Shown here piece by piece: positions 1-9,099 of a DNA stretch of 64,000 nt. Position 1 is the stretch's first letter; every line of letters starts with the position of its first letter. This DNA is from Lachnospiraceae bacterium (GTDB lineage: Bacteria > Bacillota > Clostridia > Lachnospirales > Lachnospiraceae). The stretch spans positions 1 to 64,000 of the forward strand of contig CASJPF010000016.1 in NCBI GenBank assembly GCA_949383255.1. The letters are read 5' to 3'. The notes under the pieces are model-generated. The model did no database searches and was not told the DNA's origin. It saw nothing but the letters and a program-made list of their open reading frames with translations. The translations under genes and the position numbers were made by a program.

Positions 1-59
1 GTTTAGGCAAATCATCTCGATGTGAGTACATTTTACCACATTTTGAGTAGCAGTAGGTT

Positions 60-1085
60 ATGAAATTATTATCAATAGCGATACCTTGCTATAATTCGGC
101 GGCATATATGCGAAAATGTATTGACTCTCTGCTTCCGGGCGGGGAAGATGTGGAGATTATTGTTGTAAATGATGGTTCTAGTGATAATACACTAGATATA
201 GCCGAAGAGTATCGAGAGCGTTTTCCGGGAATTATTAAGGTGGTAAACAAGGAGAATGGTGGACATGGTTCCGCTGTAAATGTGGGAATTGAACAGGCGA
301 AAGGACTATATTTCAAGGTGGTGGATAGTGATGACTGGGTGAGTCAGAGCGCTTATATTCAGATTCTTGACAAATTGAAAGAATTGCTAAAGAGTGGGAA
401 ATCGATTGACATGTTCATCAGTAATTTTGTCTATGAAAAAGAAGGGGAAAAGCGCAAAAAAGTTATGAAGTACCATCATGCATTGCCGCAGGATGAAATT
501 TTTACATGGAAGGATGTGCGTCATTTTAGAGTAGGACAATATATTCTGATGCACTCGGTTATCTATCGGACAAATCTGTTGCGGGACTGCGGATTAAGAT
601 TGCCCGAGAATACTTTTTATGTGGATAATATTTTTGTGTTTCATCCACTTCCCTATGTAAAAACGATGTATTATATGGATGTAAATTTCTACCGTTATTT
701 TATTGGAAGAGCAGATCAGTCTGTCAATGAACAGGTTATGATTAGTAGAATCGATCAACAGATTCGGGTGAATAAGTTATTAGTGGATTATTATGTGGCA
801 GAGAAACAGCATATTTTGACTAATGGTAAGGTAAGGAAATATATGATTAGTTATCTTGATATTATCACAACCGTGTCCTCGGTGCTCTTAATTCGCTCGG
901 AGTTGGAGGAAAATCTGGAAAAGAAGAAAGAACTTTGGGAGTATATTAAGACAAAGGACAAGCTGTTGTGGGTTCGCCTTCGCATGGGACTTCTTGGCAA
1001 CGCGATGAACCTTCCGGGAAAACTAGGCAGAAAAATTTCGGTGGATGGATATAAGCTTTGCCAGAGGATTTTCCACTTCAATTAA
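60..1085 (+). CDS. Family 2 glycosyltransferase
   Basis: A 341-residue GT-A fold glycosyltransferase that would transfer a sugar from a nucleotide-sugar donor, probably in cell-surface polysaccharide or teichoic acid decoration. The N-terminus has the GT2 hallmarks: SIAIPCYN at residues 5-12, VVNDGSSDNT around 36-45 (donor-binding Asp) and VDSDDW near 88-93, the DxD-like metal site. The C-terminal half is basic and amphipathic with no clear membrane span, so it probably acts at the inner face of the membrane. The start is the ATG at 60; the ribosome binding site is weak. It is followed by an independent glyA promoter, so it ends the preceding transcription unit. Acceptor and donor cannot be read from the sequence. 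Confidence 0.85.
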   Translation: MKLLSIAIPCYNSAAYMRKCIDSLLPGGEDVEIIVVNDGSSDNTLDIAEEYRERFPGIIKVVNKENGGHGSAVNVGIEQAKGLYFKVVDSDDWVSQSAYIQILDKLKELLKSGKSIDMFISNFVYEKEGEKRKKVMKYHHALPQDEIFTWKDVRHFRVGQYILMHSVIYRTNLLRDCGLRLPENTFYVDNIFVFHPLPYVKTMYYMDVNFYRYFIGRADQSVNEQVMISRIDQQIRVNKLLVDYYVAEKQHILTNGKVRKYMISYLDIITTVSSVLLIRSELEENLEKKKELWEYIKTKDKLLWVRLRMGLLGNAMNLPGKLGRKISVDGYKLCQRIFHFN

Positions 1086-1088
1086 CTC

Positions 1089-1117
1089 TTGTAAAATTGG
1101 CAAAAAACGGTTATACT
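1089..1117 (+). promoter_or_regulatory. glyA promoter
   Basis: TTGTAA at 1089-1094 and TATACT at 1112-1117 with exactly 17 bp between them form a sigma-A type promoter; transcription would begin near 1124, about 60 nt before the glyA ATG. Confidence 0.6.
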
Positions 1118-1184
1118 CTATACAGACTTTACAGTCGCACGAATATTTAAAACAGATTAAAATATAAATACGGAGGAGAGATTC

Positions 1185-2423
1185 ATGTATTCACTTGATG
1201 AAGTAAGAAAAGCAGATCCCCAGATTGCAGAGGCTATCGTGGCAGAGCAGGAGCGGCAGAACAGCCATATTGAGTTGATTGCTTCTGAAAACTGGGTCAG
1301 CAAGGCGGTTATGGCAGCGATGGGTAGTCCGCTGACAAATAAGTACGCTGAGGGATATCCCGCAAAGAGATATTATGGCGGATGTGAATGTGTAGATGTC
1401 GTTGAAAATCTTGCGATAGAACGTGCCAAACAATTGTTTGGCTGCGACTATGCAAATGTTCAGCCACATTCTGGTGCGCAAGCAAATATGGCAGTACAGT
1501 TTGCTATTTTGCAGCCGGGAGATACGATTATGGGGATGAATTTGGATCATGGTGGGCATCTCACACATGGTTCGCCTGTGAACATGTCCGGCAAATATTT
1601 TCATGTGGTTCCTTATGGTGTGGATGACAATGGATTTCTTGATTACGATAAAATGAGAAAGCTTGCACTGGAATGCAAGCCTAAGATGATTATTGCAGGT
1701 GCAAGTGCATATGCCAGAACCATTGATTTTGAGCGTTTTCGTGAAGTTTGTGATGAGGTTGGTGCTGTGCTTATGGTAGATATGGCGCATATAGCTGGTC
1801 TAGTGGCGGCAGGACTTCATCCAAGCCCTATTCCTTATGCGGATGTTGTGACAACAACAACGCACAAGACCTTGAGAGGTCCTCGTGGTGGTCTGATTCT
1901 TGCCAACAAGGAAGCAGCAGAAAAATATAATTTCAACAAGGCAATCTTTCCCGGAATTCAGGGGGGACCATTGATGCATGTGATTGCAGCGAAGGCTGTC
2001 TGCTTTCAGGAGGCATTACAGGATGCGTTCAAGGAATATCAGCAGCAGATTGTCAAGAATGCACAGGCTCTTTGTAAAGGGCTGATTAGTCGAGAGATTA
2101 AGATTGTTTCAGGCGGCACAGATAATCATTTGATGCTTGTAGACCTGACAACATATGACCTCACAGGAAAGGTTGTCGAGAAGCTTATGGATGAGGCGCA
2201 TATTACCTGCAATAAAAATACAATTCCAAACGATCCGAAGTCACCGTTTGTCACAAGCGGTATTCGACTTGGAACTCCTGCTGTGACAAGTCGTGGTATG
2301 AAGGAAGAAGATATGGATCAGATTGCAGAGGCAATCGCTATGGTGATAAAGAATCAGGAGAATGGTATTGCTGGTGCAAGGGATATTGTACAATCACTTA
2401 CAGACAAGTATCCTTTGACCTAA
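1185..2423 (+). CDS. glyA: Serine hydroxymethyltransferase
   Basis: PLP enzyme of 412 residues that interconverts serine and glycine with transfer of the one-carbon unit to tetrahydrofolate. The PLP lysine is Lys228 within [23 protein letters not shown] near residues 29-37, the [13 protein letters not shown] block at 198-210 and the QGGP segment are all present. Length is normal for bacteria. The start is set by GGAGGAG at 1172-1178 followed by ATG at 1185. It supplies methylene-THF for the MetH pathway encoded elsewhere in the window. The next gene starts 13 nt after its stop and is probably cotranscribed. Confidence 0.97.
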   Translation: MYSLDEVRKADPQIAEAIVAEQERQNSHIELIASENWVSKAVMAAMGSPLTNKYAEGYPAKRYYGGCECVDVVENLAIERAKQLFGCDYANVQPHSGAQANMAVQFAILQPGDTIMGMNLDHGGHLTHGSPVNMSGKYFHVVPYGVDDNGFLDYDKMRKLALECKPKMIIAGASAYARTIDFERFREVCDEVGAVLMVDMAHIAGLVAAGLHPSPIPYADVVTTTTHKTLRGPRGGLILANKEAAEKYNFNKAIFPGIQGGPLMHVIAAKAVCFQEALQDAFKEYQQQIVKNAQALCKGLISREIKIVSGGTDNHLMLVDLTTYDLTGKVVEKLMDEAHITCNKNTIPNDPKSPFVTSGIRLGTPAVTSRGMKEEDMDQIAEAIAMVIKNQENGIAGARDIVQSLTDKYPLT

Positions 2424-2436
2424 GTATCAAGATTAT

Positions 2437-3693
2437 ATGAGAGAGGAAAAGACAAATAGGGAGAGAAGAAGACGCAGACGTGTGCGAAATCAAATGTTGG
2501 CTTATCTGACGTTGCTTATTCTTATTGTGTTGGTGTTAGTCGCTGGATATTTTGGTGTAAGATATATTATTGATTATGTAAATAAATACAATGATAAAGT
2601 TAATCGATTTATCGAGGAAGCAGAGTCCAGTGCGTCCCAAGAGTCAAACAGTGAGATAAATGATGCAGAAACACAAGAAAGCGGGATTCAATACGAGGAA
2701 GGCTACACAACGCCGGTGGCGGATGACCAACTTAAACAGCTTGTTGAGTCTCTATTAGGAGAAATGACTATGGAAGAGATGGTTGCAGGAATGTTTATTG
2801 TATCACCGGAGTCCATTACTGGCGTTGAGACAGCGATACAGGCAGGAGAGGGTACGCAGACAGCTATCACTGAGAATCCTGTTGGTGGAATTGTATATGC
2901 GTCAAAGAACTTTAAATCGCAAGAGCAGTTTAAGCAGATGATTACCAATACAAGGGGATTTTCAAAATATCCGCTTTTTACAGTTGTACAGGCAGAGTGC
3001 GGGACAACCGCCTTTGGCTTGGATGAAACGCCAAAGGCGGCAAAGCTTACAGATGCAAATCAAGTTGTTCAAGCATATGGAAGTATCGCCTCAAAGTTGG
3101 CATCTTATGGGGTTAATATGGATTTGGCACCAATAGCGGAAATTTCCCCAGAGGAATATGCATTTGGCACTGATGCATCTGCTACAGCGTTGTTGGTAAA
3201 TGCATCTGTTCAAGCGATACAGTCTGCGGAAATCAGTGCGGTTTTGCTGAAGTTTCCTAGTATTTCAGCGGAATCCAAATCATTGGAAGAACTAAAAAAC
3301 AATGAATTTATTGTGTATGATGCAGCAATAAAAAGCGGTGTGGACTGTATTATGATTTCTCATGTTAAGGCAAATAATATTACTGGAGAGGATATGCCTT
3401 CGTCATTTTCGTCGGCTGTAATACAGGATCTATTGAGAAAAACTTTAGGTTTTAATGGAGTGGTAATTACAGATTCACTCAGTAACAGTACCATAGTTGA
3501 CAATTATAATTCTGCGGAGGCAGCAGTTGCCGCGGTTCAGGCAGGGGCAGATTTGCTCTTGGAACCCGCAGAATATGAGGAAGCATACAAAGGGGTTTTA
3601 CAGGCGGTGTCCGATGGAACCATTACCAAAGAACGCATCTATGAATCTTTGTATCGCATTTATCGTGTGAAATATAAAAATGCACTAGAATAA
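2437..3693 (+). CDS. Membrane-anchored GH3 (NagZ-like) protein, degenerate active site
   Basis: A 418-residue protein with an Arg-rich cytoplasmic N-terminus (residues 8-16), one transmembrane helix at about 21-47, a Ser/Glu/Gln linker to about 90, then a glycoside hydrolase family 3 TIM-barrel domain like NagZ beta-N-acetylglucosaminidase. The fold signature is clear in the C-terminal part (SGVDCIMISHVKANN, GFNGVVITDSLSN, AVQAGADLLLEP), and the Asp in VITDS matches the GH3 nucleophile. However, the usual KHFPGHG loop carrying the general acid/base is replaced by LKFPSIS, and the substrate-binding EGG.V.R motif by AECGTTAFG. It may therefore bind peptidoglycan or muropeptides without hydrolysing them. 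It has no good ribosome binding site and probably depends on coupling to glyA. Confidence 0.75.
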   Translation: MREEKTNRERRRRRRVRNQMLAYLTLLILIVLVLVAGYFGVRYIIDYVNKYNDKVNRFIEEAESSASQESNSEINDAETQESGIQYEEGYTTPVADDQLKQLVESLLGEMTMEEMVAGMFIVSPESITGVETAIQAGEGTQTAITENPVGGIVYASKNFKSQEQFKQMITNTRGFSKYPLFTVVQAECGTTAFGLDETPKAAKLTDANQVVQAYGSIASKLASYGVNMDLAPIAEISPEEYAFGTDASATALLVNASVQAIQSAEISAVLLKFPSISAESKSLEELKNNEFIVYDAAIKSGVDCIMISHVKANNITGEDMPSSFSSAVIQDLLRKTLGFNGVVITDSLSNSTIVDNYNSAEAAVAAVQAGADLLLEPAEYEEAYKGVLQAVSDGTITKERIYESLYRIYRVKYKNALE

Positions 3694-3792
3694 AGATACA
3701 ATTTAATTTAGATAGGTTTGCGCATTTATGTGCAGACCATATAGAAGGTAAAGCCTGAAAGTAAAAATCCATTAGAAAAATTAAAATATTGA

Positions 3793-3821
3793 TTGACAAA
3801 TAATTAATAGCATAGTAGAAT
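3793..3821 (+). promoter_or_regulatory. tRNA-Gly promoter
   Basis: TTGACA at 3793-3798 and TAGAAT at 3816-3821 are separated by 17 bp. The tRNA starts 40 bp downstream. The tRNA-Leu gene in this window has the same -35, spacer length and -10 sequence. Confidence 0.7.
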
Positions 3822-3860
3822 ATATTGTATCCGCAGGAAATGTTGGATACAATATGAAAT

Positions 3861-3933
3861 GCGATAGTGGCGTAGTTGGTAACGCGCGACCTTGCCAAGG
3901 TCGAGACCGCGGGTTCGAACCCCGTCTATCGCT
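3861..3933 (+). tRNA. tRNA-Gly (anticodon GCC)
   Basis: A 73-nt cloverleaf. Acceptor arm GCGATAG pairs with CTATCGC, the anticodon stem CGACC/GGTCG encloses loop TTGCCAA with anticodon GCC, and the T arm contains GGTTCGAACCC. The discriminator base is T, as usual for tRNA-Gly. CCA is not encoded. Confidence 0.95.
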
Positions 3934-3936
3934 CTA

Positions 3937-3977
3937 AAAAACTTGTAACTAAGAAATAAAAGTTACAAGTTTTTATT
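3937..3977 (+). terminator. Rho-independent terminator after tRNA-Gly
   Basis: A 13-bp inverted repeat (AAACTTGTAACT paired with AGTTACAAGTTT, 10-nt loop) is followed by a T-rich tail starting at 3970. Confidence 0.8.
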
Positions 3978-4046
3978 TGCTCTAATGTCAACTCTGACAA
4001 TATTTTTCAGACACGCTCTAGTACTCCATCCAGATAGAAATTAGAG

Positions 4047-5105
4047 TTATTTTGCATACTCTGTCAATAGCAGGAATGTATTTCGTACTCCATCTATATG
4101 GCTTCGCTCATAGCCATGAGAAGCATACACCCCAGCGCCAATCAGACCATGTTTGATGTCATGTCCAGCCGTGAGTGCGACATCTGCGTCAGAACCATAA
4201 TGAGGATATACATCAACTGCAAAATCAAGATTTTGGTGTTTTGCAGCAGCAATAAGATTGGAAACGACTTCATAATTGTAAGGACCACGGCTGTCTTTTG
4301 CACAGATAGATACTTGATGTTCTGTACAGGAAAGACTGTTTCCAACGCAGCCCATATCGACAGAAAGCACTTCAGAGACATCTGATGGAATAGAGGCAGC
4401 CCCGCCATGTCCTACTTCCTCATAAACAGTAATGTGATGATATACTTTTCTGGACAGAGAGATGTTTTCCTCCTTGACATATTTGGCAAAACCAAGAAGA
4501 ATGCCAACACTAAGTTTATCATCTAAAAAACGGCTTTTGATATATCCAGAGTTTGTAATTATAGTGCGTGGATCAAAACATACAAAGTCACCGGGCAGTA
4601 TACCAAGAGAAAGAGTGTCTTCCTTCGTTTTGACATTTTCGTCAAGTACGACTTCCATCACATCAAAAGAGCGGGAAGTCTCATCAAATTTGTTGTTCAC
4701 ATGAATAGAAGCGTCACATAGCTGGAATGTACCTGTGTAGGATTTGCCTTCTCTTGTATAAACCCTACAGTTTTCGGCTTCGGCGTTATTGGCATTCATA
4801 CCACCTATGGGAGATAGAGCAAGACAACCATTTGGATTGATTGCACATACCATAGCGCCAAGCGTATCAATATGTGCTTCCATTATAAGAGCATTATTTT
4901 GTTGCGCGTTGGTGTTGGAGCTGATTTCGCAAAGGATGCCGCCTTTTGTAGTCTGTGTGGGAGTATACCCGAGCGCTGCATATTCCTCCATAATATAGTT
5001 CGCTGCCTTTTTCGTAAAACCGGAAGGGCTATCAATTGTCAATATTTTTTGGGTTTTATCAAGTATATAGTCCAAATATTTTTGTATGTTGATTTGTTCT
5101 TGCAT
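4047..5105 (-). CDS. M42-family metallo-aminopeptidase
   Basis: A 352-residue cytoplasmic dinuclear-metal aminopeptidase of the M42 (FrvX/YsdC/glutamyl aminopeptidase) family, which forms tetrahedral dodecamers that trim peptides. Metal and catalytic residues are recognisable: MEAHIDTLG near residue 74 (His-x-Asp), the bridging Asp in DDKLSVG, the catalytic Glu pair in YEEVGHGG, VDMGCVG, and the C-terminal His in YASHGYERSH. The start is the ATG at 5105 with an upstream AAAGGA on the minus strand. It is a single-gene unit converging on tRNA-Gly and its terminator. Which residues it prefers to remove cannot be told. Confidence 0.92.
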   Translation of the reverse strand: MQEQINIQKYLDYILDKTQKILTIDSPSGFTKKAANYIMEEYAALGYTPTQTTKGGILCEISSNTNAQQNNALIMEAHIDTLGAMVCAINPNGCLALSPIGGMNANNAEAENCRVYTREGKSYTGTFQLCDASIHVNNKFDETSRSFDVMEVVLDENVKTKEDTLSLGILPGDFVCFDPRTIITNSGYIKSRFLDDKLSVGILLGFAKYVKEENISLSRKVYHHITVYEEVGHGGAASIPSDVSEVLSVDMGCVGNSLSCTEHQVSICAKDSRGPYNYEVVSNLIAAAKHQNLDFAVDVYPHYGSDADVALTAGHDIKHGLIGAGVYASHGYERSHIDGVRNTFLLLTEYAK

Positions 5106-5132
5106 TGTAGTGTATCCTTTCGTAATTTATTT

Positions 5133-5208
5133 AAAAATGTCATTGGCATTCTTGCTGCGACGTGTGAGTCAGTTCTGCTGACATATAACGGATTCACACG
5201 GCTGTAAT
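5133..5208 (+). repeat. 76-nt structured repeat, copy A
   Basis: This segment aligns without gaps to 49220-49295, and most differences are transitions. It folds into a 5' hairpin (5133-5153) and a 3' hairpin with CGTGTGA at 5161-5167 pairing TCACACG at 5194-5200 and an inner GTCAG/CTGAC stem (5168-5172 with 5178-5182). Stem differences between the two copies keep pairing. It lies between the start of the M42 gene and the tRNA-Leu promoter. Whether it is transcribed is not known. Confidence 0.65.
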
Positions 5209-5303
5209 AAAAATCTTCCTATAATATAACATACAAAATGTGAAGATTGCAATCACTACTTTATCAAATCTCGTAATAGATATTTATAAAAATAAAATTT
5301 TTA

Positions 5304-5332
5304 TTGACATTTGGTTTAAAACACGATAGAAT
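5304..5332 (+). promoter_or_regulatory. tRNA-Leu promoter
   Basis: TTGACA at 5304-5309, a 17-bp spacer and TAGAAT at 5327-5332, followed 12 bp later by the tRNA. Confidence 0.7.
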
Positions 5333-5343
5333 ATATTTCGTTA

Positions 5344-5427
5344 GCAGGAGTGGTGGAATTGGCAGACGCGCAGGCTTCAGGTGCCTGTGGTAGCAATACC
5401 GTGTGGGTTCAAGTCCCATCTCCTGCA
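5344..5427 (+). tRNA. tRNA-Leu (anticodon CAG)
   Basis: An 84-nt class II tRNA with a long variable arm. Acceptor GCAGGAG pairs with CTCCTGC, the anticodon stem CAGGC/GCCTG encloses TTCAGGT (anticodon CAG), and GGTTCAAGTCC is the T arm. The discriminator is A as expected for leucine. CCA is not encoded. Confidence 0.95.
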
Positions 5428-5438
5428 TGAATTATAAG

Positions 5439-5478
5439 TGGCTTAAATCTTTATTTATAGAGGTTTGAGCCATTTTTT
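5439..5478 (+). terminator. Terminator after tRNA-Leu
   Basis: TGGCTTAAATCT pairs, with G-T wobbles, to AGGTTTGAGCCA and is followed by a T6 run at 5473-5478. Confidence 0.75.
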
Positions 5479-5597
5479 ATGCGCAGACCTGTGCAAAGGA
5501 AATAAGATACTAAGATGCCACACAAATTGTGTGGCGATTAGAGAAGGTAATATCAAAATAATAACGGTTGTTATATAATGATGTATACTACTATTAC

Positions 5598-5625
5598 TTG
5601 AAAATGCTATTGACTTTGGTATAAT
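5598..5625 (+). promoter_or_regulatory. miaB promoter
   Basis: TTGAAA at 5598-5603 and TATAAT at 5620-5625 with a 16-bp spacer, about 30 nt before the miaB start. A short hairpin (GCCACACA/TGTGTGGC, 5517-5535) lies upstream. Confidence 0.55.
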
Positions 5626-5653
5626 AAAATAGCAAAAGAAAGGTGGAAAAGTT

Positions 5654-7156
5654 ATGATTAAAAAGGAAGAGCTAGAAGCAATATTAAATACGATTGATTT
5701 GAGAGATGACGCACCTACAGATGAGCCAATGCGTCAGTATTATTTTATAAAGAAAGCGCGTGAGATTGTCCATGCAAAAAGTGAAAAATTAGGCAGGAGA
5801 CTGACCGCTGATGGAGAGACATTTGGGTGTCAGATGAATGCAAAAGACAGTGAAAAACTTATTGGCATTCTTGAAAATATTGGGTTTGAAATGATTGAGG
5901 ATGAGTCGGCAGACTTAGTATTTTATAATACTTGTACCGTTCGGGACAATGCAAATCAGCGTGTGTATGGCAGATTGGGATTTGCAAATAGTATGAAGAA
6001 GAAAAATCCACACAAAAAGATTGCACTGTGCGGTTGTATGATGCAGGAACCCTCTGTAATTGAAAAGATACAAAAGAGTTATTCGTTTGTTGATTTAATT
6101 TTTGGAACACACAATATTTACAAATTTGCGGAGTTGATTGTTGCAATGTACAATTCAGATACAATGATTATTGATATCTGGAAAGATACGAATCAGATTG
6201 TAGAGGATTTGCCAGCGGAGCGCAAATATGCTTTTAAATCAGGGGTCAATATTATGTATGGCTGCAATAATTTTTGTAGTTATTGTATTGTTCCCTATGT
6301 GCGTGGACGTGAGCGGAGTCGCAATCCAAAGGATATTATTCGGGAAATTGAAAAGCTTGTGTCAGAAGGGGTAGTGGAGGTTATGCTTTTGGGGCAAAAT
6401 GTCAATTCTTATGGAAAGACGCTTGAGGAACCTATGTGTTTTGCACAACTTTTACAAGAGGTAGAAAAAATTGAGGGATTGGAACGAATTCGCTTTATGA
6501 CCTCGCACCCAAAAGACTTATCGGATGAGTTGATTCAAGTTATGAAAAATTCTAAAAAAATTTGCCGTCATCTGCATCTTCCATTACAGTCAGGTTCAAC
6601 TAGGATTTTGGAGAAAATGAATCGTCGTTACACAAAAGAGCAATACCTTGCACTTGCGCAGAAGATCAGGAGTGAGATGCCAGATATTTCACTTACAACA
6701 GATATTATAGTGGGATTTCCGGGTGAGACGGCAGAGGATGTGGATGAAACAATTGATGTGGTTCGGAAAGTACAATATGATAATGCGTTTACCTTTATTT
6801 ATTCAAAGCGAGCAGGTACACCTGCCGCCACAATACCCAATCCGACGAGTGAGGAACAAGTCAAGGAAAATTTTGATCGCCTTCTGTTGGCAGTACATGA
6901 AACAGCAGAAAAGCGCGGTGATCGTATGGTTGGTGAGACGCACAGTGTTCTTGTGGAAGAGAGCGATGGTGCGAAACTGACTGGCAGGCTTTCTCAGAAT
7001 ACATTAGTACATTTTGATGGAGATGCTTGTCTGGTTGGAAAAATTGTAGATGTGAAGCTGACGGAAGCACATGGATTTTACTATTTTGGCAAGATTAATA
7101 TGCAGGAGCATCAATTACAAAAATTATTGCGCAAAAACAAACCAATGAGCAGATAA
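5654..7156 (+). CDS. miaB: tRNA-2-methylthio-N6-dimethylallyladenosine synthase
   Basis: Radical-SAM methylthiotransferase that adds the 2-methylthio group to i6A37 of tRNAs reading codons that start with U. It has 500 residues in the order: an N-terminal extension of about 60 residues, an MTTase domain with the auxiliary-cluster cysteines (TFGCQMNAKDSEK, NTCTVRDNA, CGCMMQ), a radical-SAM core with the CNNFCSYCIVPYVRGRE signature, and a C-terminal TRAM domain (LVEES to the end). RGRERSR is the MiaB-specific element that distinguishes it from MtaB or RimO. The start is ATG 5654 preceded by AAGGTGG. The extension is typical of clostridial MiaB. Confidence 0.95.
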   Translation: MIKKEELEAILNTIDLRDDAPTDEPMRQYYFIKKAREIVHAKSEKLGRRLTADGETFGCQMNAKDSEKLIGILENIGFEMIEDESADLVFYNTCTVRDNANQRVYGRLGFANSMKKKNPHKKIALCGCMMQEPSVIEKIQKSYSFVDLIFGTHNIYKFAELIVAMYNSDTMIIDIWKDTNQIVEDLPAERKYAFKSGVNIMYGCNNFCSYCIVPYVRGRERSRNPKDIIREIEKLVSEGVVEVMLLGQNVNSYGKTLEEPMCFAQLLQEVEKIEGLERIRFMTSHPKDLSDELIQVMKNSKKICRHLHLPLQSGSTRILEKMNRRYTKEQYLALAQKIRSEMPDISLTTDIIVGFPGETAEDVDETIDVVRKVQYDNAFTFIYSKRAGTPAATIPNPTSEEQVKENFDRLLLAVHETAEKRGDRMVGETHSVLVEESDGAKLTGRLSQNTLVHFDGDACLVGKIVDVKLTEAHGFYYFGKINMQEHQLQKLLRKNKPMSR

Positions 7157-7198
7157 ATTACCAGCCCTTATTTTAGGGAGGTAATAGGGGGGATTACA

Positions 7199-8842
7199 AT
7201 GGAAAAGTTAAAACCAAAGTTGTTTTCAGTGATGAAAACGTACACAAAACAACAGTTTATAAAAGATATTGTGGCAGGAATTATTGTTGCAATTATCGCA
7301 TTGCCACTGTCAATCGCACTTGCACTTGCATCTGGTGTTGGACCAGAGCAAGGTATTTATACGGCAATCATAGCGGGATTTTTAATTTCTTTTTTTGGTG
7401 GAAGTCGTGTGCAGATTGCAGGACCTACAGCGGCATTTGCTACGATTGTGGCAGGGATTGTTGCACAGAAGGGCATGAACGGATTGATTATTGCGACGAT
7501 TCTTGCAGGAATCATTCTGATTGTGATGGGATTTTTAAGACTGGGTAATTTAATCAAATATATTCCATTTACAATTACAACAGGTTTTACTGCTGGCATT
7601 GCGGTGACGATTGTAATTGGGCAGATAAAAGATTTTTTAGGGCTTACCTACCCTGAAGGGACTGTTACGATTGAGACGATGGAAAAAGTGGAGGCGGTTG
7701 TCAAAAATATTGCAACAGTCAACTGGCAGGCATTGATTGTAGGTTTAATATGCCTTGGAATTCTAATAATATGGCCATACATAAACAAAACAGTTCCGGG
7801 TTCTTTGGTTGCTGTTATCGCTGGGATTCTTATAGTGAAACTTCTCAACCTTAATGTCAACACAATTGGAGATTTGTATGAAATTAGCAATAAGCTTCCT
7901 CAAATACAGATTCCTGAAATTTCCTTTGGCGTTGTCAGGGAAATGCTTCCAGATGCTTTTACAATTGCTATTCTTGCGGCGATTGAGTCGTTGCTGTCAT
8001 GTGTGGTAGCTGACAGTATGATTAACTCAAAACATCGTTCTAATATGGAATTAATTGCGCAGGGTATCGGTAATATTGGAGCAGCATTGTTTGGCGGAAT
8101 TCCTGCGACAGGTGCAATTGCAAGAACAGCGGCTAACATTAAAAATGGTGGGCGCACACCGATTGCTGGTATGGTTCATGCGGTTACGCTGGTGCTAATT
8201 TTGGTGATATTGATGCCCTATGCGGCGTTGATTCCAATGCCATGTATTGCGGCTATTTTATTTATGGTTGCCTATAATATGTGTGGGTGGAGAACTTTTG
8301 TCAATCTGTGCAAATCCTCACCAAAGAGTGATATTATTGTGCTTGTCACAACGTTTGTGCTGACGGTCGTATTTGATTTGGTTGCAGCGATTGAAGTGGG
8401 TATTTTACTGGCGGCAATTCTCTTTATGAAGCGCATGAGTGATGTTATGGAAGTGGAGGGGTGGAAATATGTAGATGGCGAAGATGATCCAGATAGCATT
8501 ACACTGCGCGAAGTTCCACCGCACACGCTTGTGTATGAGATTTCAGGTCCAATGTTTTTTGCTGCGGCTGATAAGATTCTGAATATTTCTGTAAAGGATG
8601 ACACGCAGTTTTTGATACTTCGTATGAGGAGTGTGAGCGCGATTGACGCAACCGCAATGCATTCGTTAGAACAGCTTTATGAAAAATATTCTAACAAAGG
8701 GATTCAGATGATTTTGTCTCATGTAAACGAGCAGCCAAGGGCTGTTATGGATAAAGCTGGTTTTACAAAGGCGGTCGGAATAGAGAATTTTTGTATGCAT
8801 ATTGATGAGGCGTTGGAACGGGCGCGAAAGCTCTACAAATAA
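7199..8842 (+). CDS. SulP-family anion transporter with STAS domain
   Basis: A 547-residue integral membrane transporter of the SulP (SLC26-like) family, for sulfate or another inorganic anion or bicarbonate. About 10-12 hydrophobic helices cover residues 20-430, with the family motif near residues 50-60 (SGVGPEQGIYTAI) and AGPTAAFATIVAGI. The C-terminal STAS domain (about 440-547, LILRMRSVSAIDATAMHSLEQL) is typical. GGGAGG and GGGGGGA precede ATG 7199. It starts 42 nt after miaB and may be read through from it. No sulfate-assimilation gene is nearby, so the substrate is uncertain. Confidence 0.9.
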   Translation: MEKLKPKLFSVMKTYTKQQFIKDIVAGIIVAIIALPLSIALALASGVGPEQGIYTAIIAGFLISFFGGSRVQIAGPTAAFATIVAGIVAQKGMNGLIIATILAGIILIVMGFLRLGNLIKYIPFTITTGFTAGIAVTIVIGQIKDFLGLTYPEGTVTIETMEKVEAVVKNIATVNWQALIVGLICLGILIIWPYINKTVPGSLVAVIAGILIVKLLNLNVNTIGDLYEISNKLPQIQIPEISFGVVREMLPDAFTIAILAAIESLLSCVVADSMINSKHRSNMELIAQGIGNIGAALFGGIPATGAIARTAANIKNGGRTPIAGMVHAVTLVLILVILMPYAALIPMPCIAAILFMVAYNMCGWRTFVNLCKSSPKSDIIVLVTTFVLTVVFDLVAAIEVGILLAAILFMKRMSDVMEVEGWKYVDGEDDPDSITLREVPPHTLVYEISGPMFFAAADKILNISVKDDTQFLILRMRSVSAIDATAMHSLEQLYEKYSNKGIQMILSHVNEQPRAVMDKAGFTKAVGIENFCMHIDEALERARKLYK

Positions 8843-8854
8843 AATGGTTCATTA

Positions 8855-8926
8855 GGAAGAGCTGCCTGCCAAGATAAGCTTCTATGGTTTCAGAGCTTAT
8901 TTTGGTACGGAAGCTCTTCTTATTTT
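8855..8926 (+). terminator. Long-stem terminator after the SulP gene
   Basis: An imperfect stem of about 25 bp, with GAAGAGCT at 8856-8863 pairing AGCTCTTC at 8912-8919 and inner arms AAGATAAGCT and AGCTTATTTT, is followed by a T-rich tail. Confidence 0.75.
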
Positions 8927-8975
8927 ATTGTTTAAAGGATAGATTATTAAGAAGCCTTTAAGTCGTAGATCTTAA

Positions 8976-9004
8976 TTGATTGTATATTGAAAAACTGTTA
9001 TAAT
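8976..9004 (+). promoter_or_regulatory. Promoter of the response-regulator/EAL gene
   Basis: TTGATT at 8976-8981, a 17-bp spacer and TATAAT at 8999-9004. The leader is about 90 nt; no c-di-GMP riboswitch signature was recognised in it. Confidence 0.6.
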
Positions 9005-9099
9005 CGAATTGGGAACTGTGCTGGTACAGCGTTCGTAAAGATAGCAGGAAGTAGTTATTTTTAAAATCGTGCGCAGCAATAAAAGGAGCTGATACATAT

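Noticed and set aside
1191-1790. 199-codon open frame on the minus strand inside glyA
   Set aside because: It is antisense to a fully conserved gene, has no ribosome binding site and has an implausible Cys/His-rich composition.
5480-5505. AGACCTGTGCAA motif near tRNA-Leu resembling the IS left end
   Set aside because: Only about a dozen bases match; too short to call a second element, but it weakens confidence in the IS boundaries.
9005-9099. Possible c-di-GMP riboswitch before the EAL gene
   Set aside because: The leader is short and the conserved GEMM core sequences were not found.
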